Positions 35,090 through 42,373 of a stretch of DNA of 57,093 nucleotides are shown here, in pieces; the stretch's first letter is position 1, and each line of letters opens with the position of its first letter. Source of the stretch: Candidatus Zixiibacteriota bacterium (GTDB taxonomy: Bacteria; Zixibacteria; MSB-5A5; UBA10806); the NCBI GenBank assembly GCA_020344055.1, contig CP070813.1, positions 483,133 to 540,225 of the forward strand, given 5' to 3'. The position numbers and the translations under genes were made by a program. The notes beneath the pieces were generated by a model. The model was not told the DNA's origin, searched no databases, and saw nothing but the letters and a program-made list of their open reading frames with translations.

Positions 35090-36307
35090 TTAATGAATGC
35101 GCATCGCCTTCGATGGCGATGTCCGCGCGGCCTTGATGGCCGGGAAAACCGACACCAGAGAGACCGTGACTATTACGGTTATGGCCGGTATGTAAAGACT
35201 GATCGCGTTAACCTCCGAATACATCTTTGTAAACTCAACGCCTCCATAGGTAATGGAATCCGGCATTGAAATGCCCTTTATGGATAGCAGGTAATTTATG
35301 ATGGTGCTGGCAACAAGCCCCACCAGTATACTTCCGACCGCTATAAAATTGGTCTCCAGAATTATCAGCCTGAATATCTGTATAGGTCTCGTTCCCAGCG
35401 CCCTCAAAACGCCGTATTCCCTGATCCTCTCCAGGACGGTCATCAATACGGTGTTCAAAACCCCCACCGCCACGATCAATATTATAATGAATATCATAAT
35501 CCAGGCGCCCTGCTTATCGGCCTGCATAGCGACGTAAAACTGCTTGGCGAATTCCTGCCAGGGTTCTATTGACAGACCCGATTCGCCGACCGCGCTTTTT
35601 ATCCTCACTACCAGCTCGTCGACATCGCCCAGTTCCTCCGATATAATGGCGATCTCATGAACACGCTGATCCAGCACAAACAGCTCTTGAGCGTCCGAAA
35701 GATGAAGGTAAAATGATGAACGGTCGCTTAAATTATCGCCGCTTTCGACAATGCCCACAATTTCGTAAATATCATTGGCAATCGAACCGTCCGCCGCTTG
35801 CGATACAATCACCGCCGAATCACCGATATCGGCGTTCAGTATGTCCATCAGACCGCTTCCCAGAATCGCTTCGTGGGCCGGATCTTTCGAAAAAGATTTT
35901 CCTTCCGCAACCTTTTTATCAAATCCGGTCGCTTCATTTTCCAGGGCGGGATCTATTCCGATAATTATCGCCCCCGCCGATTTTTCGGCAACCGCCGCCA
36001 AACCCGACGAATACAGCCGGGGACACCAGCCCTCCAGACCCTCGAGACCGGATATAGTCTCGCCTATCTGCCTGTAATTGTTGATAGTATTGTATAATGT
36101 CGGTTTATCGAGATATCCTTTTCCATGGATCTGGATATGTCCCATTTGATTCCTGGTAAACATATCGATAGTGTATGAATAAGTACCCTCCGACCAGCCT
36201 ATTGAAATCGCCGCCAGAGTGAATCCACCGAATATCGTTAATGCCGTGAGCAGAGTCCTTCTTTTCTGGCGGAATATATTGCGAAAGGCGATTTTAAGTA
36301 TAATCAT
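35090..36307 (-). CDS. FtsX-like ABC permease (first)
   Basis: 405 residues, same layout as its neighbour: N-terminal helix (LLTALTIFGGFTLAAISIG), MacB-type periplasmic domain, three C-terminal helices beginning at WIMIFIIILIVAVGVLNTVL, and the coupling segment LERIREYGVLRALGTRP. The two proteins are clearly paralogous, yet differ throughout the periplasmic domain, as LolC and LolE do. It follows the LolA-like gene by 14 bp. A role in extracting lipoprotein or lipid from the inner membrane is inferred from the neighbours. Confidence 0.9.
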   Translation of the reverse strand: MIILKIAFRNIFRQKRRTLLTALTIFGGFTLAAISIGWSEGTYSYTIDMFTRNQMGHIQIHGKGYLDKPTLYNTINNYRQIGETISGLEGLEGWCPRLYSSGLAAVAEKSAGAIIIGIDPALENEATGFDKKVAEGKSFSKDPAHEAILGSGLMDILNADIGDSAVIVSQAADGSIANDIYEIVGIVESGDNLSDRSSFYLHLSDAQELFVLDQRVHEIAIISEELGDVDELVVRIKSAVGESGLSIEPWQEFAKQFYVAMQADKQGAWIMIFIIILIVAVGVLNTVLMTVLERIREYGVLRALGTRPIQIFRLIILETNFIAVGSILVGLVASTIINYLLSIKGISMPDSITYGGVEFTKMYSEVNAISLYIPAITVIVTVSLVSVFPAIKAARTSPSKAMRIH

Positions 36308-36321
36308 AGCATAAGGTCACA

Positions 36322-37095
36322 TCAAGGCGATCGAAGATTCCTGAGGCTGAATACATCGGCGTCTATTTTTCTATTAAATTCCGCTTTGTTATATCGAATA
36401 ATGGTCTTATTCCCCTCTTTGTTCTGAGAAATCATCTCCATCACCGCGGGTATCTTACGACCGTCAAAAATCTTAATGTCTTTGAAGTTCATTACCCGCA
36501 TGAGATTGTCTTTCTCGTCGTAATATTTCTCCCACACGGGAAGATAATCCTCCGCCCGCACGGCGATAACGATCTTGCCCCAGACGATCGGTTTGCCCTC
36601 CCTGGGAATGAATCTTATATACAGGTAATCGTTTTCATCGTCCTCAGGAGCGATAAATTCATAGCCGTAATCTTCGATCATTGAAGATTCCTTTACCAGG
36701 TCGTCGTTCGTGAAATCCGAGCCCATCCATGAGCTCATCATCATCGACGGCGGGATCTTGATGACCTTATTGGTTTTCGGAAGATAGTTCCACATCTCGT
36801 TTTCAATGCGAAGAGTTCCCACGCCTTCCTCTTTCGGCGGGGACGTTATACGGATGAAAGTTTTGTCCATGCCTTCGGTCCAGCAATTCATGCTCAGGGT
36901 CCGTTGCCAGTGAGGAGTGACGATTTCCATCTCCAGCTCCGAATAACTCGCTTCGCTTCTATACAACTCATCAATCTCTTTTACCACTTTTTCGATATCA
37001 TAATTTTGATATTTCGAGAGATCGGCCGAAACCGACATTACGGCCGCCATAACCGACAAAACGAGTAAAAATGATATCGATTTCTTTCCAATCAC
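36322..37095 (-). CDS. LolA-like outer-membrane lipoprotein-sorting family protein
   Basis: 257 residues. Signal peptide (SISFLLVLSVMAAVMSVSA), then the fold of the COG2834-type family: TFIRITSPPKEEGVGTLRIE, MWNYLPKTNKVIKIPPSMMM and SSWMGSDFTNDDL are the usual landmarks. The family forms a periplasmic half-barrel that binds acyl chains; many members travel with FtsX-type permeases, as here. It is the first gene of a five-gene unit (sorting protein, two permeases, ATPase, outer-membrane barrel). It probably receives a lipid or lipoprotein from the permeases and delivers it outward. Confidence 0.88.
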   Translation of the reverse strand: MIGKKSISFLLVLSVMAAVMSVSADLSKYQNYDIEKVVKEIDELYRSEASYSELEMEIVTPHWQRTLSMNCWTEGMDKTFIRITSPPKEEGVGTLRIENEMWNYLPKTNKVIKIPPSMMMSSWMGSDFTNDDLVKESSMIEDYGYEFIAPEDDENDYLYIRFIPREGKPIVWGKIVIAVRAEDYLPVWEKYYDEKDNLMRVMNFKDIKIFDGRKIPAVMEMISQNKEGNKTIIRYNKAEFNRKIDADVFSLRNLRSP

Positions 37096-37200
37096 TCTAT
37101 TCTCCCAGCCTGCTTGTAAAGAACCGATCCGCCGCTAACGATTAGAATTAAACTAACGGTAATCCACCAACAAAATTCGTCCACCTTGAGTATACTACGA

Positions 37201-37230
37201 TTGATCTTGCTGAAAGATCAATATTTTTTT
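37201..37230 (+). terminator. Plus-strand intrinsic terminator without a plus-strand gene
   Basis: TTGATCTT-GCTGA-AAGATCAA followed by TATTTTTTT is a good terminator read on the plus strand. It lies in the 275-bp gap (37096-37370) between two minus-strand operons, with no plus-strand gene upstream. On the minus strand there is no T run after the hairpin. It may end a short RNA starting around 37.1 kb or an antisense transcript, or the hairpin may belong to the promoter region of the LolA-like operon. Confidence 0.5.
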
Positions 37231-37370
37231 CGTTCAGCGAATATTTCAACTCAAATACAGATGAAGCCGCTTTTTACTTTTTACAACGCCAGAAATTAAG
37301 GGATATTTCGGATCTATATATAGGGATTCAGTCTTTGCAGAGCCGGTAATTCTATTCGTCTTAAAAAATC

Positions 37371-37751
37371 TCAGCCAATAAGCCTTGCCGTCGTACTGAG
37401 TAATTCGTCCTTGTCTATCGGCTTTTCAAGGAATGCTTCGGGGAATTTGAGTTTTTTATTGCGCTCGATAAAACGCTTTAAATCGACCGAAACGCCGGTA
37501 ATGATTATAATAGGAATATTCGAGGTCTCATTAGATTCTTGAAGATTTCTCAGCGCCTTTAATCCCGATTCGCGATCCATCGATATATCCAGAGTTATCA
37601 GAGCCGGCTGCTCCAATTTCGCCTTGTCGAATGCCTCTACTCCGTTCTCCGCGGAAATGGTATCATATCCGTTATCCTCGAAAATAGTGACCAGCCAGGT
37701 TACCATATCGGGTTCGTCGTCAACAACCAGTATCTTCTTTTTATCGCTCAC
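37371..37751 (-). CDS. Single-domain response regulator
   Basis: 126 residues, receiver only. Acidic pair VVDDEPDM, phosphoacceptor Asp in LITLDISM, ITG threonine, and FLEKPID lysine are all present. It has no output domain, so it acts by protein contact or as a phosphorelay shuttle. It starts at a GTG that overlaps the stop of the PAS kinase (GTGA), with GAGGAGG just before it. Its sequence is notably like the receiver fused to the iron-sulfur protein two genes upstream (LITLD, then a short N/D-E/D-T-S-x-IP stretch), which suggests that both are phosphorylated by the same kinase. Confidence 0.92.
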   Translation of the reverse strand: MSDKKKILVVDDEPDMVTWLVTIFEDNGYDTISAENGVEAFDKAKLEQPALITLDISMDRESGLKALRNLQESNETSNIPIIIITGVSVDLKRFIERNKKLKFPEAFLEKPIDKDELLSTTARLIG

Positions 37752-39226
37752 TCTTCATCCTCCTCGTCTTTCCCGACAGCAATCTCTGATATCTCTGGCT
37801 CTTTTTCAAGTCGTTTTTTGGGTAATTTCACATGAAATCGAGTTCCCACATTAGCTTCCGATTCTACTTTTATGCTGCCGCCATGCTCCTGCGCTATTTT
37901 ATTGGCGATAAAAAGACCCAACCCGGTACCCTCGGTACCCTTGGAGGAAAAAAACAGGGAAAATGCTTTCTCACGGGTTTCCCGGTCCATCCCGATGCCG
38001 TTATCGGAGATTTCAAATTCAACGTAATCCGGGGAATTCCTGGTGACAACGGTTACTTTATGATCACCCTTTTTATCATCGACCCGACAGGCGTCCAGCG
38101 AGTTTTCGACCAGGTTGACCAGCATTGAATGTACCGCCTTGCGATCCGCCTCAAAAACCTCGTCCTCTTTATCGTTGATGAGTTCGAGTTTCACATTCAG
38201 ATTCTCGGCTTTCGACAGCATAATTCCATGAATCTCTTTGGTCATTTCGGCGGCTGAAATCGACTCCCAGTTGGGTTCTCTGTCCTTGGCGTAATACAAT
38301 ATGTCAAGGACCATGCTCCTTATTCGCTCTACATTTCGCTGGGCTATTTCCCACCCCTTCTTTACGCGTTCCTCGTTATTCTTTTCAAGTCCGGTGTTCA
38401 CGAGGTAAAATCCACCGTCCAGACTGCTCAGCAATCCTTTGAGCCCGTGGGAAATGGAGCTGATGAGGAGCCCTATAGACTCCAGTTTTGACTGCAGCTG
38501 GCGTATCTGAGTGATATCGGTGCTCATCTCGATAACGCTCTCAATCTCGCCGTTCTGATCCTTTATAGGCATTGTGAAAACCAGAACGTTAATCTTTACC
38601 CCCGCTTTGGAGGTGACCACCTCCTCATGAATATGCGTATCCCCGTCCTCAAACGTTTTCTTTACGACGCATGGATAGCATTCCTCCGTGCGATGTTTAT
38701 AAACTTCGTAACATTTGCTGCCGTACGACGTTCCGAAAGCCTCCCGGTGAAGCCTGTTGGCCTCTATTATCCTCAGGTCGCGATCCTGTATGGATATAAA
38801 GCAGGGCACCTCCTCGAAAAGTTGTCTGTAACGCTGACGGCTTTCCGTAAGCTGGATCTGAAGATTCTTGAGCTCGGTTATATCGGTCGACATCTCGATG
38901 ACATCGGTGACCTCCCCGGAATCGTTTCTTATGGGCGTGGTATTGACGAGCACATGCACTTCCCTGCCATCGATCGTTCGGACGATTTCCTCGCTCTGGT
39001 GTTTCTGGCCGTCATGAAACGTCCTCTCGACGGGGCAGTTCTCGCATTTCTCCGGCCTCTGTTTGTAAACCTGGTAACAATATCGTCCCTCGATATCCCC
39101 GAAGTCTTTTCGAAAAGCATCGTTTGCCGCGGTCAGTCGTAATTCTCGATTCTGAACCGAAATATAGCCGGGGATAGCGTCAAAAATCTTATCGGAATAG
39201 CGGCGGCGCAGATTTTCCATTATCAC
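37748..39226 (-). CDS. Cytosolic PAS-PAS histidine kinase with cysteine motifs
   Basis: 492 residues, no membrane helix. Two PAS domains (~12-118, ~131-240) each carry the same unusual insertion: CYQVYKQRPEKCENCPV (C50, C61, C64) and CYEVYKHRTEECYPCVV (C172, C183, C186). The HisKA-like box is SSISHGLKGLLSSLDGG, a variant with G-L-K-G after the His. The ATPase domain has LVNLVENSLDA, ISDNGIGMD and GTEGTGLGLFIANK. The C-terminus is very acidic. Paired CxxC cysteines in a cytosolic PAS kinase fit redox, metal or Fe-S sensing; that is inference. It follows the iron-sulfur protein gene by 22 bp and overlaps the response regulator. Start is GTG 39226 or ATG 39220. Confidence 0.9.
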   Translation of the reverse strand: MIMENLRRRYSDKIFDAIPGYISVQNRELRLTAANDAFRKDFGDIEGRYCYQVYKQRPEKCENCPVERTFHDGQKHQSEEIVRTIDGREVHVLVNTTPIRNDSGEVTDVIEMSTDITELKNLQIQLTESRQRYRQLFEEVPCFISIQDRDLRIIEANRLHREAFGTSYGSKCYEVYKHRTEECYPCVVKKTFEDGDTHIHEEVVTSKAGVKINVLVFTMPIKDQNGEIESVIEMSTDITQIRQLQSKLESIGLLISSISHGLKGLLSSLDGGFYLVNTGLEKNNEERVKKGWEIAQRNVERIRSMVLDILYYAKDREPNWESISAAEMTKEIHGIMLSKAENLNVKLELINDKEDEVFEADRKAVHSMLVNLVENSLDACRVDDKKGDHKVTVVTRNSPDYVEFEISDNGIGMDRETREKAFSLFFSSKGTEGTGLGLFIANKIAQEHGGSIKVESEANVGTRFHVKLPKKRLEKEPEISEIAVGKDEEDEE

Positions 39227-39248
39227 ACCCTATTCAAAGACTGATTGT

Positions 39249-41006
39249 TCATGACTTGTGAACCACCTCGAGGGTTTTCCTGACGTTTACCAGAATCCCC
39301 TCCTCATCCACCGGCTTATCCACATAACCCTCGGGCGGGATTACGGCGCGATCGTATATCAGCTTCCTCATCTCGGGCTTGCCGGTAATTACGCATACCG
39401 GTATCGATGAGGTATCGTCGTTTTTCCGCAAAATCTCGAAAGTCTCGATACCGGACTTACCGGGCATGTGCAGGTCCAGCGTAATTAAATCGGGTTTTTC
39501 AACCCGGGCAAGCTTTATAGCCTCATCTCCGCTGGTCGCCGTTAAAACGGACGCACCGTTGTCCTCCAGGACGGCGGTAAGGAAAGTAAGGAAATCGGGC
39601 TCATCATCCGTAACAAGAATTTTCTTCCCGCTTAGCGAAATCGCGGGTTTGACCTCCACCGGCACTTCCGGAACCGGCACTCCTCGTCTTTCCTCCACCA
39701 GCGCGTTGGCAACGAGATTGACAAGCTGAGTAACCTTCATATCGAGTTTGTAATGTTTAATTAAATCCGTAAGGCCGTCAACACAGTTGTGGCAGGAAGT
39801 AACGACATATTTGGCACCCGTAGCCTTCAGTTGTTCCGCCTTGATTTGCGCCGACTTAAGCCTCCTTGCAGAATACTCCGACATGGACATGGCCCCGCCG
39901 CCGCCGGTACAGCAGTAGTTTTCGCATCGGTTCGGATACATCTCCCTGAAATCCCCGACCACTATCTGGAGCAGCTCCCGGGGCTCCTCGAAAAGACCAC
40001 AGCTGCGGGCGTTATTGCAGGAATCGTGGAAAGTATACGAGGAGTCGTTTTTGCTCTTATCTACCTTTATTCGGCCGCTTTTCACGTAGTCGAGCATTGT
40101 GATAACGGAGCTTTCCATTTCGAATTCAATGTCATCTTTGGCCCAGTTCGGCCCTTCGCATCTGGTGGATCTATAACCATGCCCGCATTCCGACATCACC
40201 AGCTTCTTCGCCCGGAGCTTTCTCGTGGCCTCGTAAACCCTTCTGGCCACGGCCCCGCCGAGGTCATCGTCGCCGGAGAAAAGGCCGAAATTAGTCATAT
40301 CCCAGCCCTCGCTGGGCATGGTCCAGTTTTCCCGCGCCTGATAAAATATCCGGGCCGCATCGGAAATAGTGCGGGGATCATATTTTATCTCGCGCGGATT
40401 AATGGTGTAGATGATATCAGCGTCCTCTTTGTCAATCGGTATAACCGCCTCGGGATCGTTCATCTCCATTTCAAGCTCTTCCGAAAGCCATTCCAGCGTC
40501 TCGATATAATCCTCTTTCAAAACCCCCATCTGGTTTCCGATTTCCCATTGATCCTTGCTGACCACGGCAACTCCCTCAGGCATGATTCCCACCGATACCA
40601 GAAGCCCTCTGGCCATCCTGTTAAATGTGGCGTAATCGACACCCATGGGGCAGTTAACGGAACACCGCCTGCAGTTGGTGCATTTCCCGAAGACTATATC
40701 CTGAAGTGTTTCAAGATCCTCATCCGTGTAAACCGATCTGGCCTTCACCCACCACGGAAAAACGCGACCGGTCCAGTCGAAATGTCTTTTAAATATTTTA
40801 CGAATCTGATCGGCTTTATAAGCCGGGGCAAAGGACGTATCCCCGGGATTAGCCAATACATAGTGACAGCAATCGGTGCAATTCCCGCAGTGAACGCAGG
40901 CCACCAGCGATCCTACTATCTGCCTGTTTAATTTCTTCTCAAAACGTTCCAGCACTACTTGCGCTTTATGTGATCTTTGATTATTCTTAGCCATATTTTT
41001 CACCAT
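39249..41006 (-). CDS. DsrK/HdrD-like iron-sulfur oxidoreductase fused to a receiver domain
   Basis: 585 residues. Residues ~36-120 hold two [4Fe-4S] ferredoxin-type clusters (CVHCGNCTDCC and CTNCRRCSVNCP). Residues ~225-440 are the catalytic part of the DsrK/TmcB/HmcF/HdrD group: TNFGLFSGDDD, ECGHGYRSTR, and one CCG motif C-x34-CC-x38-CHNC (NYCCTGGGG) that should bind a noncubane-type [4Fe-4S] centre. Residues ~461-580 are a full response-regulator receiver: TDDEPD, phosphoacceptor D511 in LITLDLHMPG, VITGKP and VDKPV. In known complexes such proteins pass electrons between a cytochrome b/quinone and cytoplasmic thiols. Here the adjacent genes are cytochrome b and a histidine kinase, so activity may be set by phosphorylation. 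Starts at ATG 41006 or 40994. Confidence 0.9.
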   Translation of the reverse strand: MVKNMAKNNQRSHKAQVVLERFEKKLNRQIVGSLVACVHCGNCTDCCHYVLANPGDTSFAPAYKADQIRKIFKRHFDWTGRVFPWWVKARSVYTDEDLETLQDIVFGKCTNCRRCSVNCPMGVDYATFNRMARGLLVSVGIMPEGVAVVSKDQWEIGNQMGVLKEDYIETLEWLSEELEMEMNDPEAVIPIDKEDADIIYTINPREIKYDPRTISDAARIFYQARENWTMPSEGWDMTNFGLFSGDDDLGGAVARRVYEATRKLRAKKLVMSECGHGYRSTRCEGPNWAKDDIEFEMESSVITMLDYVKSGRIKVDKSKNDSSYTFHDSCNNARSCGLFEEPRELLQIVVGDFREMYPNRCENYCCTGGGGAMSMSEYSARRLKSAQIKAEQLKATGAKYVVTSCHNCVDGLTDLIKHYKLDMKVTQLVNLVANALVEERRGVPVPEVPVEVKPAISLSGKKILVTDDEPDFLTFLTAVLEDNGASVLTATSGDEAIKLARVEKPDLITLDLHMPGKSGIETFEILRKNDDTSSIPVCVITGKPEMRKLIYDRAVIPPEGYVDKPVDEEGILVNVRKTLEVVHKS

Positions 41007-41029
41007 CCTGTCTGCTATTCTATGTTGCC

Positions 41030-41701
41030 CTAAGCCCGCGGCGGGGGTACGTGCCTGATCGGATAAGTACCCCGGAAACCCATGGTTTTTCCGAAATAGT
41101 ACCTTGTAAACGGATAATACAGATAGTGCGAAATCTTGCTGAACGGCACGTAAATCAGGAAAAACGCCGTTAGAAGAAAATATACAAGTTGAATTGTACC
41201 GCCTTTATTGGGCACCGATAACGTGGCAAAAAAGAACCAGACGGTCAACAGTATAAGCGAAAAATAATCGTCGGGCGTGCTGATAGCGCGCATATACTTA
41301 CCGCCCGCCCGACGGATAATCCTCAAGACCCCAATTATACAGGCGAGGCCAATGAAAATCTGGAGCAGCATGACGACCAGAGGTATTTCAAGCACTGTCG
41401 GCGCATAGGGAATTATGAAAGACAATGCTATCGCCAGGGTAACGCCGATATGGAAGAGAGCGAATTGAAGGTAAATGAAAAACTTGGCCCTGGTGCTTTC
41501 CATGGCCCAGGGCATGAATATATTCGCCCAGGAATACAGTATCCCCTTTTTCATACTGGTTCCGGGCAAACCGGTCTTCGGCTGGCGTTCTTTTCCCGCT
41601 TTGAATTTAAAAAGCCATATCAGACGCAACGTATATACAATGGCCATAAAAAGCAGGGCGATCTCCTGAAGACGATGTTCCGCGAAATGTTGAAATTCCA
41701 T
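41030..41701 (-). CDS. NarI/DsrM-like membrane cytochrome b subunit
   Basis: 223 residues with five hydrophobic helices (~12-30, 70-98, 103-128, 145-163, 170-190). LFHIGV in the second and FSKISHYLYYPF in the last are the His-containing motifs that hold b-type haem in the NarI/TmcC/DsrM family. A perfect AAGGAGGAA ribosome-binding site precedes the ATG. It precedes the DsrK-like gene by 23 bp. By family it exchanges electrons with menaquinone in the inner membrane and anchors the cytoplasmic iron-sulfur subunit. No cytochrome c or other DsrJOP/TmcA-type partner is encoded nearby, so this is a minimal two-subunit version. Confidence 0.87.
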   Translation of the reverse strand: MEFQHFAEHRLQEIALLFMAIVYTLRLIWLFKFKAGKERQPKTGLPGTSMKKGILYSWANIFMPWAMESTRAKFFIYLQFALFHIGVTLAIALSFIIPYAPTVLEIPLVVMLLQIFIGLACIIGVLRIIRRAGGKYMRAISTPDDYFSLILLTVWFFFATLSVPNKGGTIQLVYFLLTAFFLIYVPFSKISHYLYYPFTRYYFGKTMGFRGTYPIRHVPPPRA

Positions 41702-41718
41702 AAGATTCCTCCTTCCCC

Positions 41719-42249
41719 TCAGCCCATTTTATCAAGTTGCGTTTTGAATGGTATGTACTCGCGACTGTCTATTGCACAGAAAACGATTTCCTCAATACCT
41801 GTATCGTTCTGGAGATAGTCTTTGACGGTGTTCAGGCAAACATCCGCGCTTGTATCAAGGGGTATACCGTAAAATCCGGTTCCCATGGCGGGAAGCGCCA
41901 CCTGTTTGATCCCCTTCTCATCGGCGAGTTTTAAAGAGTTTAATATGGTTGCTTTTAACTTGTTTTCAGCATCTTCTTCTTGAAACTTCGGCCCGTTGGC
42001 ATGGATTATATACTTCGCTTTCAGTTCTCCGGCATCCGTTATAACCGCTTCGCACGGACCGATGGGAGCCAAAGCGTCCAGGTCTTTCTGAATCTGCGGC
42101 CCTCCGCGCACCGCGATCCCGCCGCCAAAGCCCGCCCATAATTTCAAATCCGACCTGGCGTAATACACGAAACACTCGATATCCGTATCGGTTATATCGC
42201 TGTTCAGCAGGCGTATCACCTTTTGCCCAATCCTTAATTCATCACCCAT
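41719..42249 (-). CDS. Macrodomain protein of an atypical subgroup
   Basis: 176 residues from the ATG at 42249, which follows GGGAG by eight bases; the frame continues upstream to a GTG at 42291 without a good site. Macrodomain landmarks: LLNSDITDTDIECFVYYA, GFGGGIAVRGGPQIQKDLD and LPAMGTGFYGIPLD (the phosphate-binding loop). The Asn of the usual NAAN motif is replaced (VYYARSD), so ADP-ribose hydrolase activity is doubtful, and binding to ADP-ribose or another nucleotide is likelier. It starts downstream of a terminator and 17 bp before the cytochrome b gene, so it belongs to the redox unit. An NAD-derived ligand would fit a redox-state signal. Confidence 0.85.
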   Translation of the reverse strand: MGDELRIGQKVIRLLNSDITDTDIECFVYYARSDLKLWAGFGGGIAVRGGPQIQKDLDALAPIGPCEAVITDAGELKAKYIIHANGPKFQEEDAENKLKATILNSLKLADEKGIKQVALPAMGTGFYGIPLDTSADVCLNTVKDYLQNDTGIEEIVFCAIDSREYIPFKTQLDKMG

Positions 42250-42295
42250 ACTTACATCTCCCATATTACATTTAATGCCGTTACGTTGCACGAGT

Positions 42296-42322
42296 AAAAA
42301 GACGGGACCTCAAAAGATCCCG
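42296..42322 (-). terminator. Terminator between the HTH gene and the macrodomain gene
   Basis: On the minus strand CGGGATC-TTTTGA-GGTCCCG (7 pairs, one T-G wobble) is followed by TCTTTTTAC. It lies ~50 bp after the HTH gene stop and ~47 bp before the macrodomain start, so the HTH gene is largely its own unit and the redox genes depend on read-through or on a promoter in this short gap. Confidence 0.75.
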
Positions 42323-42373
42323 CTATTAAAATCATATGCAATGAATCGTTTTTCGCGAAAACCATAAATCCCA

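Noticed and set aside
39789..40931. 380-codon plus-strand open frame
   Set aside because: It lies wholly antisense to the DsrK-like gene, whose cysteine motifs and receiver residues are clear. The antisense product is a His/Pro/Gly-rich sequence with no domain and no ribosome-binding site.
39249..41701. Sulfate-respiration Dsr or Tmc complex
   Set aside because: Only the cytochrome b and iron-sulfur subunits are present. DsrJ, DsrO, DsrP and a multihaem cytochrome are missing and no sulfur-metabolism gene is nearby.
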